NCBI GenBank assembly: GCA_024231375.1
Contig: JAAEQP010000463.1
Location: 1-43,539, forward strand
From: a bacterium
GTDB taxonomy: Bacteria > Hydrogenedentota > Hydrogenedentia > Hydrogenedentiales > SLHB01
DNA: 43,539 nucleotides
Reading direction: 5' to 3'
The position numbers and the translations under genes are program-made. Below the pieces are notes generated by a model, which made no database searches, had not been told where the DNA came from, and saw nothing but the letters and a program-made list of their open reading frames with translations. How positions within the stretch are numbered: the first letter of the stretch is position 1; each line of letters begins with the position of its first letter. Shown here piece after piece: positions 16,045 to 25,400 of the stretch.

Positions 16045-17391
16045 ATGTTCGAGTCGCTTTCAAAGAGACTGGAGAGCGCCTTCAAGAATATTCGCGGTCA
16101 CGGCAAGCTGACCGAGAAGAACATGAAGGAGAGCCTCCAGGAGATCCGCCTGGCGCTGCTTGAGGCCGACGTCAACTACAAGGTCGTCAAGCGGTTCATT
16201 GCCGACGTGCAGGAAGAGGCCGCCGGACAGAAGGTGCTCGACAGCATCCACCCCGGCCAGCAGATCGTGAAGATCGTTCACGAAGAGTTGGTCAAGGTCA
16301 TGGGCGGCGCCAACGAGCCCCTCAATATTGCCGGCACGCCCCCGACCGTCATCATGATGGTCGGTCTCCAGGGGCAAGGCAAGACGACTACGGCCGGCAA
16401 GCTGGCCGTTCAGTTGAAGAAGAAAGGTCACCGGCCGTTGCTGGTCGGCGCGGACGTATACCGGCCCGCCGCGATCAAGCAATTGGAAGTGGTGGCCGAT
16501 CAGGCTGGCGTGGAGGTCTTCAGCCTCGGCGAAACCGCCGACCCCGTGGACACGTGTCTCATGGCGCGGGGCGAAGCCCAGATGCGCCAGTGCGACGTGC
16601 TGATTCTCGACACGGCGGGCCGCCTGCACGTGGACGAGCAGATGATGGCCGAGGTCCGGCGGATCCAGGCCCAGATGACGCCCGACGAGATCCTGTTCGT
16701 CGCCAACGCCATGACCGGTCAGGACGCCGTCAACTCCGCCAAGGAGTTTCACGCGGCGCTGCCGCTGTCGGGTGTTGTTCTGACGCAGATGGATGGCGAT
16801 GCCCGTGGCGGCGCGGCCATCAGCCTGATCACGGTGACCGGGTGTCCGGTGAAGTTCATCGGTACCGGCGAGAAACTCGACGCCTTGGAGGCGTTTCATC
16901 CCCGCCGGATGGCGGACCAGATCCTGGGCATGGGCGATGTGGTCTCTCTGGTGGAGAAGGCCCAGGAAGTCGTCGACCAGGAAAAAGCGCTGAAGTTCCA
17001 GGAGAAGGCCCGCAAGGCGTCCTGGGATTTGACGGATTTCCTTGAGCAGATGCAGCAGGTCAAGAAGATGGGAAACCTTGGCGACCTGATGCAGAAGATT
17101 CCCGGCATGTCCAAGATGATGGGGCAGGGCATGGAGTTCGACGAGGACGAACTGAAGTACACGGAAGCGATCATTTATTCGATGACGGTCAAGGAACGGC
17201 ACAACCCGAAGATTATCAACGGGAGCCGCAGGCGCCGCATCGCGGATGGAAGCGGAACCAGTGTTCAGGACGTCAACCGCCTTCTCAAGGAATTCCAGCA
17301 GACGAAGAAAATGGTGAAGCAAATGATGAAGGGCAAGGGCCCGAAAGGCCGCAAAGCAAGACAGGGCGGCCTTGGGTTACCGGGCTTCTAG
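16045..17391 (+). CDS. ffh: Signal recognition particle protein Ffh
   Basis: Ffh (SRP54) binds 4.5S RNA and signal sequences and docks with FtsY through GTP. Of 448 residues, about 1-95 form the N domain and 96-300 the G domain, with GLQGQGKTTTAGKLA (P loop, 107-121), ILDTAGRLHVDE, and TQMDGDARGGAA as G4. The methionine-rich M domain from about 325 ends in GQGMEFDEDE, RRRIADGSGTSVQDVNRLLK and a basic KGPKGRK tail. G4 reads TQMD instead of the usual TKLD, a mild variation. A promoter lies 70 bases upstream. It leads an operon with rpsP, khpA, rimM, trmD and rplS. Confidence 0.97.
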   Translation: MFESLSKRLESAFKNIRGHGKLTEKNMKESLQEIRLALLEADVNYKVVKRFIADVQEEAAGQKVLDSIHPGQQIVKIVHEELVKVMGGANEPLNIAGTPPTVIMMVGLQGQGKTTTAGKLAVQLKKKGHRPLLVGADVYRPAAIKQLEVVADQAGVEVFSLGETADPVDTCLMARGEAQMRQCDVLILDTAGRLHVDEQMMAEVRRIQAQMTPDEILFVANAMTGQDAVNSAKEFHAALPLSGVVLTQMDGDARGGAAISLITVTGCPVKFIGTGEKLDALEAFHPRRMADQILGMGDVVSLVEKAQEVVDQEKALKFQEKARKASWDLTDFLEQMQQVKKMGNLGDLMQKIPGMSKMMGQGMEFDEDELKYTEAIIYSMTVKERHNPKIINGSRRRRIADGSGTSVQDVNRLLKEFQQTKKMVKQMMKGKGPKGRKARQGGLGLPGF

Positions 17392-17400
17392 GAGATCGTA

Positions 17401-17820
17401 ATGGCAACAGTGATTCGTTTGAAGAGGGGCGGTCGCACGCATGCGCCGTACTACCGCCTGGTCGTGATGGACAGCCGCGCCCGCACACGTGGACGCGAAC
17501 TCGAGCAGATCGGCGTATACCATCCGTGTGCCCGGCCTGAACCCCAGGTCGAAGTCGACAGGCCCAAGGCGCTTGCCTGGTTGCAGAAGGGCGCCCAGAT
17601 GAGCGACACCGCGCGCTCCATTCTCAGCAAGCAGGGACTTCTGGTTGCGTTTGTGGACGGCGCCAAACCCGAGGATCTGGTGGAACCGGCCGCAGTCGAA
17701 GAGTCCGCCCCGGCAGAGGCTCCGGCTGAAGCGGTAGCCGAGGCTCCGGCCGTCGAAGAGACACCGGCACCGGCCGAACCAGAAGCAGAGGCCGCCCCGG
17801 AAAGCGCCCCCGAAGCCTAG
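17401..17820 (+). CDS. rpsP: 30S ribosomal protein bS16 with Ala/Pro/Glu-rich tail
   Basis: MATVIRLKRGGRTHAPYYRLVV and VYHP with a following W and AQMSDTARSIL give bS16, which helps 30S assembly. The core ends near residue 90. The remaining about 50 residues (to 139) are a low-complexity run of Ala, Pro and Glu (SAPAEAPAEAVAEAPAVEE). Normal length is 80-95, so the tail is a lineage extension rather than an error. It begins nine bases after ffh, the standard order. Confidence 0.96.
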   Translation: MATVIRLKRGGRTHAPYYRLVVMDSRARTRGRELEQIGVYHPCARPEPQVEVDRPKALAWLQKGAQMSDTARSILSKQGLLVAFVDGAKPEDLVEPAAVEESAPAEAPAEAVAEAPAVEETPAPAEPEAEAAPESAPEA

Positions 17821-17846
17821 CGGCGCCGGGTCGTACGAGCATCACC

Positions 17847-18077
17847 GTGAAAGACTTGATAGAACTGATAGCGAAGAAATTGGTGGACCATCCCGAGGAT
17901 GTCCAGGTTCGTGTCATCGAGAGTGACGAGGAGCAGTGCTACGAGCTCCGCGTCCACGAAGAAGACATGGGCAAGGTTATCGGCAAAAGCGGCCGGACCG
18001 CCAAGGCCATGCGGACGCTGCTGAACTCAGCGGCCAGCAAGGCCAACGTGCGGGCCACGCTCCAGATCGTCGAGTAG
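17847..18077 (+). CDS. khpA: KH-domain RNA-binding protein KhpA
   Basis: A 76-residue single KH domain with the GKSG loop at 46-49 (MGKVIGKSGRTAKAMR). KhpA proteins pair with KhpB/EloR or act alone on RNA and are almost always encoded between rpsP and rimM, as here. The start is GTG; an ATG is not available in the domain's first residues. The ribosome site is weak, suggesting coupling to rpsP translation. Confidence 0.94.
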   Translation: MKDLIELIAKKLVDHPEDVQVRVIESDEEQCYELRVHEEDMGKVIGKSGRTAKAMRTLLNSAASKANVRATLQIVE

Positions 18078-18093
18078 ACAGGGAGACCGCCCC

Positions 18094-18618
18094 ATGGCCG
18101 ACGGGTGTACCCGAATCGGCACCGTGGCGTCGGTGAACCCGGCGCGGCGTGAAGCACGCGTCCGCGTTGTTTCCGGACGGGCGCACGAACTCGATGCGCC
18201 TGAGTGGATCTGGATCGTCGTGGAAGACCGGCCTTTGCGCTGCCGCGTTAAGACCAGCCGTTGGGTTGGCGAACAGTTGAACGTTGTATTGGCCTCCGGC
18301 GTGCCGCGCGACACGGTGGCCCGCTTGAAGGGGGCTCCGGTGGTCGTCCCGGACGACGAACGCAAACCCCGGGTTCCGGGCCAGTACGCTCCGGACGAGT
18401 TGCTGGGATTGGACGTGCGAGCCGAAGACGGCCACGCCATGGGCACCGTCACAGAAGTGATGGTGACGCCCGCGCACTTGGTGATCGAAGTGGGAGACCC
18501 GGACGGCAGGACGTTTATGTTGCCGCTGATAGACCAAGTCGTCGTCGAATGCGACATAGACCGGCGCAGTCTCGTCCTGGGCGAGATTGAGCCTTACGTT
18601 GTGCGCGATGAGGATTGA
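18094..18618 (+). CDS. rimM: Ribosome maturation factor RimM
   Basis: The 174-residue protein has an N-terminal beta-barrel (IGTVASVNPARREARVRV) and a C-terminal PRC-barrel (DELLGLDVRAEDGHAMGTV, ending VLPLIDQVVVECD and EIEPYV). RimM acts in 30S head assembly with S19. GGGAG precedes the ATG. Its end overlaps trmD by 11 bases, indicating translational coupling. The N-terminal segment is more divergent than the C-terminal one, so identification rests also on position. Confidence 0.92.
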   Translation: MADGCTRIGTVASVNPARREARVRVVSGRAHELDAPEWIWIVVEDRPLRCRVKTSRWVGEQLNVVLASGVPRDTVARLKGAPVVVPDDERKPRVPGQYAPDELLGLDVRAEDGHAMGTVTEVMVTPAHLVIEVGDPDGRTFMLPLIDQVVVECDIDRRSLVLGEIEPYVVRDED

Positions 18619-19387
18619 CGTCCTTACGTTGTTCCCGGAGTTGTTCGAGGCTCCCCTCGGCGTGAGCCTTCTCGGCAAGGCCATCGAGAACGGGACCCTC
18701 GAGGTGGGCGTCACGGACATCCGGGACTTCACGTCGGACAAGCACCGGACGGTGGACGACGCCCCCTATGGCGGCGGACCCGGGATGGTCATGAAGTGCG
18801 AGCCCTTGTTTGCGGCCGTGGAGAGTCTGCGGCCGCGCAACTCGTGCGAACGCGTCATCCTGATGTCGCCTCGCGGGCGGCGTCTCACGCAGGACGTGGT
18901 GCGCGAATTGGCCGAAGCGCCGGACTTGGCGATCGTGTGCGCCCGATACGAGGGCGTTGACGAGCGCGTAAGTCAGGCACTGTGCACGGATGAGATATCC
19001 GTGGGCGATTACGTGTTGAGCGGCGGCGAACTGCCTGCGCTCACGGTGATCGAAGCCGTTAGTCGGATGTTGCCCGGCGTGGTGGGCGAGTGGGAATCGG
19101 TCGCGACCGATTCCTTCTACCGCGGAGTCTTGGGATCGCCCCAGTACACGCGGCCGCCCGAGTTCCGCGGCATGGAAGTGCCCACGGTGCTGCGGGAGGG
19201 CAACCACGCGGCGATTCGCCGCTGGCGCCGGATCGAGGCCCTCCGGGCCACGTGGACGCGGCGGCCGGATTTGCTGAAGAATTGTGAAGTATCGGATCGA
19301 GAATTGTTAGACATGATCGAGCGGGAAGAAGAGCTCGGAACCGGCGAGCACAAGGACGCTCGGGTTGAAAGGGAGAACAAGTCGTGA
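18608..19387 (+). CDS. trmD: tRNA (guanine-N1)-methyltransferase TrmD
   Basis: TrmD methylates G37 of tRNAs using S-adenosylmethionine, preventing frameshifts. The 259-residue frame begins [18 protein letters not shown], the invariant start of the family, so the ATG at 18608 is chosen over an upstream in-frame codon. Knot-region motifs are [26 protein letters not shown] and [30 protein letters not shown]. The gene overlaps rimM by 11 bases and rplS by four (GTGA). Confidence 0.97.
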   Translation: MRIDVLTLFPELFEAPLGVSLLGKAIENGTLEVGVTDIRDFTSDKHRTVDDAPYGGGPGMVMKCEPLFAAVESLRPRNSCERVILMSPRGRRLTQDVVRELAEAPDLAIVCARYEGVDERVSQALCTDEISVGDYVLSGGELPALTVIEAVSRMLPGVVGEWESVATDSFYRGVLGSPQYTRPPEFRGMEVPTVLREGNHAAIRRWRRIEALRATWTRRPDLLKNCEVSDRELLDMIEREEELGTGEHKDARVERENKS

Positions 19388-19752
19388 AAGCTGCTGTTCG
19401 AGAACTGGCGCAAGCCCAAATGAAACCGAAAGACGCCATCCCGAAATTCAACATCGGCGACACCGTGCGCGTCCATTTCCGCATCGTTGAAGGCGAAAAG
19501 GAACGTGTGCAGGTGTTCGAGGGCGTGGTCATTGGCCGCAAGGGCAAAGAAAGCCCCAACGCCAAAGTCACGGTCCGCCGGGTTGCGTTCGGCGAAGGTG
19601 TCGAACGTGTGTTCCCGCTGCATTCGCCGCGGCTCGAGAAGATCGAAGTCACGCGCGAAGGGAAGACACGCCGCGCCAAGCTGTACTACCTCCGGGAACG
19701 TTCCGGGAAGGCCGCGCGCGTGAAGGCCAAAGAGCGGTCCGCGCGAAAATAG
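19384..19752 (+). CDS. rplS: 50S ribosomal protein bL19
   Basis: The 122-residue protein shows the L19 signature [56 protein letters not shown]. It lies at the 30S-50S interface. A GTG start overlaps the trmD stop by four bases. A strong terminator follows directly, ending the operon. Confidence 0.97.
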   Translation: MKAAVRELAQAQMKPKDAIPKFNIGDTVRVHFRIVEGEKERVQVFEGVVIGRKGKESPNAKVTVRRVAFGEGVERVFPLHSPRLEKIEVTREGKTRRAKLYYLRERSGKAARVKAKERSARK

Positions 19753-19775
19753 TCCCTCTGCCGTGCTATGCTAAC

Positions 19776-19823
19776 GGGCGGGAGCGTTCGTCCCCAAACG
19801 GGACGAAGGCATCCGCCCTTTTT
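19776..19823 (+). terminator. Rho-independent terminator after rplS
   Basis: An outer stem GGGCGG/CCGCCC and an inner stem TTCGTCCC/GGGACGAA around loop CAAAC, with an internal loop between them, end in TTTTT. It lies upstream of the rnhB coding start, so rnhB is at least partly separate. Confidence 0.88.
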
Positions 19824-19842
19824 CTGTATGGAGTGCCGGACA

Positions 19843-20655
19843 GTGCGACTCACCCTGAGAGAACTGCGCGAATCCGTTGCCGCGGGACCGCCCTACGACC
19901 CGGGGCTGCTGGCCTCGTTGCAGAACGATTCCCGCGCCGGGGCCCGTGCCCTCTACGAGTCCTGTCTCCGCCGGACACAACGCGCCCAAGCCGCGGCCGA
20001 TCGGACCGCGGCCATGATGCGCTTTGAAGACGAGGCGCGCGCCAATGGGTTTGACCGGATTGCGGGCGTCGACGAAGCCGGACGCGGGCCGTTGGCTGGC
20101 CCTATCGTCGCGGCGGCCGTGGTGCTGCTGCACCCCGTGCCCGGCGTGGACGATTCGAAGGTCCTTTCCGCCGAACAGCGGGAGCGCCTGTTCGTCCAAC
20201 TCCATCAGGAGAATCATGCCATCGGGAAAGCCATCATCGCGCCGGAAGAGGTCGACCATCGCGGCATCCAGTCCGCCAATCTCGGCGCCATGACCAAAGC
20301 GGTGCGCCAGATCGAACCCGCCCCCGATTTTCTGTTGGTGGACGGATTTGCCATACCAGGGTGTTCCATTCCCCACAAACGACTCGTGAAAGGCGACCGC
20401 CGCAGCCAGTCCATTGCGGCGGCCAGCATCGTGGCGAAGGTGGTTCGCGACCGGATCATGTGCGAACTCGACAAGCAGTTTCCCGACTACGGGTTTGCCC
20501 GGCACAAGGGCTACGGCACCGAGGAACATCTCGACGCCATCGCCCGGTTTGGCCCGTGTCCGGCACACCGCATGAGCTTCGCGCCCCTCTCCCGGCCCAC
20601 GAAGACGGGCGAATTGTTTCAACCCGCAGGAGAGCGCCCGTGCGAATGCGAGTAA
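19843..20655 (+). CDS. rnhB: Ribonuclease HII
   Basis: RNase HII nicks RNA:DNA hybrids and removes single misincorporated ribonucleotides. Read from GTG 19843 (GGAG eight bases upstream) it has 270 residues; ATG 19828 is an alternative, while a still earlier frame would cross the terminator. The catalytic start GVDEAGRGPLAGP puts Asp77-Glu78 in the active site; LLVDGF supplies another Asp, SIAAASIVAKVVRDRIM the last, and ARHKGYGTEEHL is conserved. About 70 N-terminal residues form a helical extension like that of the Bacillus enzyme. The end overlaps the TPR lipoprotein by 16 bases. Confidence 0.94.
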   Translation: MRLTLRELRESVAAGPPYDPGLLASLQNDSRAGARALYESCLRRTQRAQAAADRTAAMMRFEDEARANGFDRIAGVDEAGRGPLAGPIVAAAVVLLHPVPGVDDSKVLSAEQRERLFVQLHQENHAIGKAIIAPEEVDHRGIQSANLGAMTKAVRQIEPAPDFLLVDGFAIPGCSIPHKRLVKGDRRSQSIAAASIVAKVVRDRIMCELDKQFPDYGFARHKGYGTEEHLDAIARFGPCPAHRMSFAPLSRPTKTGELFQPAGERPCECE

Positions 20656-22331
20656 TCATCAGCATCGGGTTCTTGTACCTTCTGGCCAGTTGCGCTAGCA
20701 CGCCCGATGCGTGGTCCGGCAGCGCCGACGAAGGTTTGACGCCGCGCGCGCGGGCCTACAACCATTACCTCGCCGGAGTGGTTCACCTGCGAAACCGCGA
20801 GTTCGAGGAGGCCGCCGACGAATACCGCAAGGCCGCCGATCTCTATCCGGAATCGCCGACGCTGCTCCGGGAATTGACGCTTCTCTACATGGGGCTGGAC
20901 AAGTATGACGAGGCCGAGGTCATCTGCCGGAAAGCGCTCGACCGCACCTCAGACGATCCGGGCCTCTGGGCTCTACTGGGGAAGATCGCGTTGCGCAACG
21001 GCGATTATGACGTGATGGCGAACGCGTTCCGGCGTGCCGTGGCACTCAATCCCAAGGATGCGCGCAGTTACGAGGCCCTGATCGTGGCCGAGGAGAAGTC
21101 AAACGATCTGGTCGGTCTCATCGACGTGTTCGAGCATCTGATTCGGATGTACCCCGATTCCGCGGAGATGCGGTACGAACTGGCCCTGCGCCTGGCGCGG
21201 ATCAGTGACCTGGAGGCATCGCAGGCGCAGCTCGAGAAGGCACTGGAACTCAACGGCGACCTTGCCGAGGCCCGGTACTTGCTGGGTGTGATTCTGCTTG
21301 AGCAAGACGAGAACGCCCGCGCCACCGTGGAACTCAAACGGTTCCTGGAGGCCGAACCCGCCAGCGCCACGGGTCTCGAAAACCTGGCCGGCGCTCTGGC
21401 GCGGCAAGGCGACCTCCCTCAGGCCATTGAAGTGCTCGGACGGGTCGGCGAGACCGATTCGGCGGATGCCGGTCACCATCTCGAACGCATGTATCTGCTC
21501 CTGCGCGCCGGACGCTACAACGAGGTGATTGGCGCCGCGCCCCCTGACGGGGCGCCCGTGTTCGCGACGGTGCTAACGGCGTTGGCACGCAAGCATCGCA
21601 CCGAGCCCTACCGCACCCTGATCGACTCTCTCGACGCCATCGACGGCGACGTGGATCTGGAGTGTTCGGAGTATCTCGCCAAGGTGCTCTTCATGTTCGG
21701 CAAAGACGATCTGGGCGCGCAGTTCGTGGGCGATCTGGAATCGCTACGGGCGTCCGGCGCGTCGCCCCTGCGCCTCGAGCTGATGTACGCACGCACGCTC
21801 ATGAGTCTGGAACGGTTCGACGAAGCGGAGACGGTCCTGCTCATGGCCCTGGACACGTACGGCGGCGAGAAATGGATTCATTACTATCTGGCTGAGATCT
21901 ATGAACGCAAGGGACGTCCCAAGGTTTCCGAGAAGCACCTGAAGGCGTGCCTTGACCGCCAGCCCGACGATCCCGACTTGCTGAATTTCCTCGGCTACCT
22001 CTACGCCGACGCCGACATGAAACTAAGGCAAGCGGAGAAGCTCATCCTGCGCGCCCTCGCGAAAGACCCGGACAGCGGCTTCTACCTCGACAGCCTCGGT
22101 TGGGTCTACTACCGGATGGGCAAGGGCGACAAGGCCGTCGACTACATCCGCAAGGCCATCCTGGCCATGGAATCCGACGACGCCATCCTGCGGTCGCATC
22201 TGGGCGACGCCTACGAGTTGAAGGGCGACATCGACCTGGCCCTCGAGCAGTGGCGCAAAGCCATCCGGCTCGACCCGGAACTCGAAGACGTGGCCGAGAA
22301 GGTCGAACGCTACGAAAGGAAGCGGCGGTAG
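20640..22331 (+). CDS. TPR-repeat lipoprotein
   Basis: GTG 20640 (GGAG upstream, overlap with rnhB) starts a 563-residue protein with a lipoprotein signal FLYLLASC and lipidated Cys18. Almost the entire rest is tetratricopeptide repeats: AYNHYLAGVVHLRNREFEEAADEYRKAADLYP, then at least ten further helix pairs such as LWALLGKIALRNGDYDVMANAFRRAVALNP and LGYLYADADMKLRQAEKLILRALAKDP. Such proteins act as periplasmic scaffolds, for instance in secretion or envelope assembly. The partner is not visible. It sits at the end of the housekeeping cluster, in front of a convergent gene. Confidence 0.92.
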   Translation: MRMRVIISIGFLYLLASCASTPDAWSGSADEGLTPRARAYNHYLAGVVHLRNREFEEAADEYRKAADLYPESPTLLRELTLLYMGLDKYDEAEVICRKALDRTSDDPGLWALLGKIALRNGDYDVMANAFRRAVALNPKDARSYEALIVAEEKSNDLVGLIDVFEHLIRMYPDSAEMRYELALRLARISDLEASQAQLEKALELNGDLAEARYLLGVILLEQDENARATVELKRFLEAEPASATGLENLAGALARQGDLPQAIEVLGRVGETDSADAGHHLERMYLLLRAGRYNEVIGAAPPDGAPVFATVLTALARKHRTEPYRTLIDSLDAIDGDVDLECSEYLAKVLFMFGKDDLGAQFVGDLESLRASGASPLRLELMYARTLMSLERFDEAETVLLMALDTYGGEKWIHYYLAEIYERKGRPKVSEKHLKACLDRQPDDPDLLNFLGYLYADADMKLRQAEKLILRALAKDPDSGFYLDSLGWVYYRMGKGDKAVDYIRKAILAMESDDAILRSHLGDAYELKGDIDLALEQWRKAIRLDPELEDVAEKVERYERKRR

Positions 22332-22434
22332 TACGGCCGCCTTTGCTGCTTGAGGTCCGGCGCCCTCACGCCATCGTTTCGAGGGTCACGCAGCCGCACA
22401 TCGGGGCGACTCTTGTCCCCAACGGACAGCCTCC

Positions 22435-25400
22435 TCATGGGAAAGCGAAGTCCACCTCTCTCACCTCGCCATCGGCCAGCGATACCGTCTGCGATTGCTC
22501 CTGAACAGTGCCATCCGCATCCGTGCAGGTGGCTACGACCCTGTAGGTGCCCGGAGGCACGTCGGGAATCTCGTAGCGTTGGTTGTCCTGGAACTTCCAC
22601 GTCCCGGCCCGCATGTTTTCGCCTTCAGGACATGAAGGGTCGACGAGGCGCACGTGCCACTTCGTATTGGGGCTGCCCGTGAACGCGCCGTGGATTACGC
22701 CGTGGCCGTCGTAGTCAACGTCCACTTGCGTGGCACGGCCGGCCTCCACGTTCATCCAATGGTGGAAGACAGCCTGCGCCCCGCCCCGGGCATCCTCATA
22801 GAGCCACATGGTGTACTGGACGAGATAGTCCCCCGCGGGGAGCGCCTTCACCTCGTAGCTCCCTTCCGCGCCTGTGCCCCCGTAGGGGCCTCCTTCCCAC
22901 TGAGGGAAAGTGACGTAGCCGTGGGCGCTAGGCAGACCGTTTCGTCGGACATGTCCGCGGATTACCCCTTCGGCAGACAGCCTGAAGATCTGCGATGCCG
23001 TCTGCCCTGGCCGGACAGCGACCTGCACGACACACTGCGCAAATCCCTGCGCTTTCAGTTCAAGGGTCGCTGTGCCTGGCGAGACGCCTTCGAAGCAAAA
23101 GAAGCCACCCTCCTTCGTATTGGTGAACGTGCCGTGGCGGGGCGAGTCTTCGCCAGGCGAGTCAACCTGGACAACCCGTAGCGCGTACTCTTCAATGGGA
23201 GCGCCGGTGGCCGCGGATAGCACGTAGCCCTCGATGTTTCCTCGTTCCGCGACCGCTTCAACGACGACCTCGATATCCTCAAGGATGCTGCCACTACGGA
23301 TGTCCATGGCGGCGTTCCGCGCACGTTGCGCTCCTGCTCCGGCATCGACTTCGAAGAAGTACGTGCCCGCGGGAACGGCACCGAACACGAAGGCCCCGCC
23401 TTCGCCGGTCGCAACCCAACCCGGCGCCCTGACCTCGCGGCGGAATGGCTGTTCACGGGGTGACGTGGGGTCGGCGAAAGCCAGACGAATCCGTGCGCCG
23501 GGCAACGCGTTGCCGCGCGTGTCGGTCACATGTCCGGTGATGACCGTTTCGGATTCCAGAACGATGTCGATTCCCTGCAACACGTCGCCCGGCGCGACAG
23601 GAAGAGTCGCTTCGGGAAGGGGAGGAAGCGGCTTCACCGTCGCGGCAGGGTTAGCCCGCAGCTCTTCATGGTACGTGCGCATGAACGCAACCAGTCTCTC
23701 CTGAATAGCAGGTACAGTGACTTGGGCAGGCGCGAAACCGTTCGCCTCGGCACGCACCGTATAAGTGCGGCCATAGAGGGGCAATCTGGTTTCGCCTCTC
23801 ACCAACGCTGCGACATCCTGAGAGCGCGCGGGCATCAGCCCCTCGATACGATAGCGGCCATCATCGTCTGCGACTGTTTGAATGGCCCTGGACACGACCC
23901 GGTCCCGGCCGTCGTCTCCTGAGGGGGGCATGACATCAAGTGGTACGGCTGTCACGCGGGCGCCCGCGACGCCGTGGCCGGCCTCGTCGACCACGCGGCC
24001 CGCAACCGTAACGTCGTCGACCTGCACGGTCAGATCAACCTCCGCTTGGTCTTCCCCGTCCTTGAGCGTGATCTTCTTGTGCGGGTCGTGTCTCGGCTGC
24101 ACGGCATCCTTCGGGGGAGTCGCGACTACTACGTAGCTGCCTGGCGCAATCGCCGTGAACTCGTAACGTCCTTTCATGTCTGACGTCGTCTCTGCGATCT
24201 TGCGCTCGGACAGGCTTCCCGAACCTTGAGCCTCCAGCACCACACGGACGGCGGGGAGGGGACGCTCCTCTTCCGTGGCGAGTGTGGCTTGGGCCTTTCG
24301 CCGTTTCTCCACGGCACGCACTGGTATTCGCAGGACGTTGCGAATCCGTTCGGGATGCCACACGGTTTCTTTGGCGAACACGGTTCCCGAGATAGAGCAG
24401 GCATTCCGCGTGACCATGATATCCACGCCGGTAAGCTGCTCACCCCTGTGGAGCCTTGAAGAGGGCGTGGAAACGACGGGTCGCCAGCCTTCCAGATCGG
24501 TGTCGGCGAAGACGAGCAGATCGACCCCGCCCTCGGGTACGGCCAAGTTGGTCAGCGTGTAGTTTCCGTGTTCGTCCGTGACGGCTTGGATGATGCCGTC
24601 CGTCTTCTCGTTGTGGGCCTTGACAAGCACGCCCGGAACAGGCTCCCCGGTATCCTGAAACCTTGCAGTTCCGGATACGGTGGCCTCCAGCCCTTCCCCG
24701 GTGGCAACGGCCGCGGCTCGGACCTCCGGCGGCGGTCCCCCATTTCCGTGCCCCTGAGCACCCATGACCGATTGGGCGGGCGTCCGCGGATCGCTCGTGG
24801 CCCCGTGAGTTGTCCACCACGCGATGCCCGACACGAATGCAGCGGCGATGAACACGCCCACGACCGTCTTCTTCAGGGTCACAAGACCGGCCACAGCAGG
24901 CACGCCGAGGGGCGTCCCAGTTCCCGCTGACATGGCGGCCGTCTCGCTGAGGGTGAGTTTCCCGAGGGCGTGCGTCAGGGATGCGGGGACGGGAGCGGCG
25001 TGCACCAGTTCCGTGGACAGAACGGTGGCCAAGGTAGCCATGGGCACGGCGATACCACGTGTGCGCAGGGCAGCACCGATTAGATCGAGCCCTTTTCGGA
25101 TGCGATTGCTGACCGTCCTACGGGGGACGCCGGACGCGCGTGCGATGGCTCCGTGCGACTGCCCGTACAGGAAGTGCGCCACGACAGGCGAACGTATCTC
25201 CGCCGGAAGATCGGCAATGGCCTCATCGACGTAACTGTAGACATCGTTCCACTGCGATTCGACCTGATCCTCTTGTTGTGCCGCGTAGGCGGCCTCACGG
25301 CTCCTACGTCGCCCTTCGGATCGCAAATGCATGAGAGATTTCTTGGTGGCCGTACCATGGAGCCAGGGGCCAAGTTCGCGAGGCCGCCCGGCCTTGACGC

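Noticed and set aside
22332..22434. Terminator between the convergent TPR and sigma genes
   Set aside because: No stem with a T-run on either strand was convincing.
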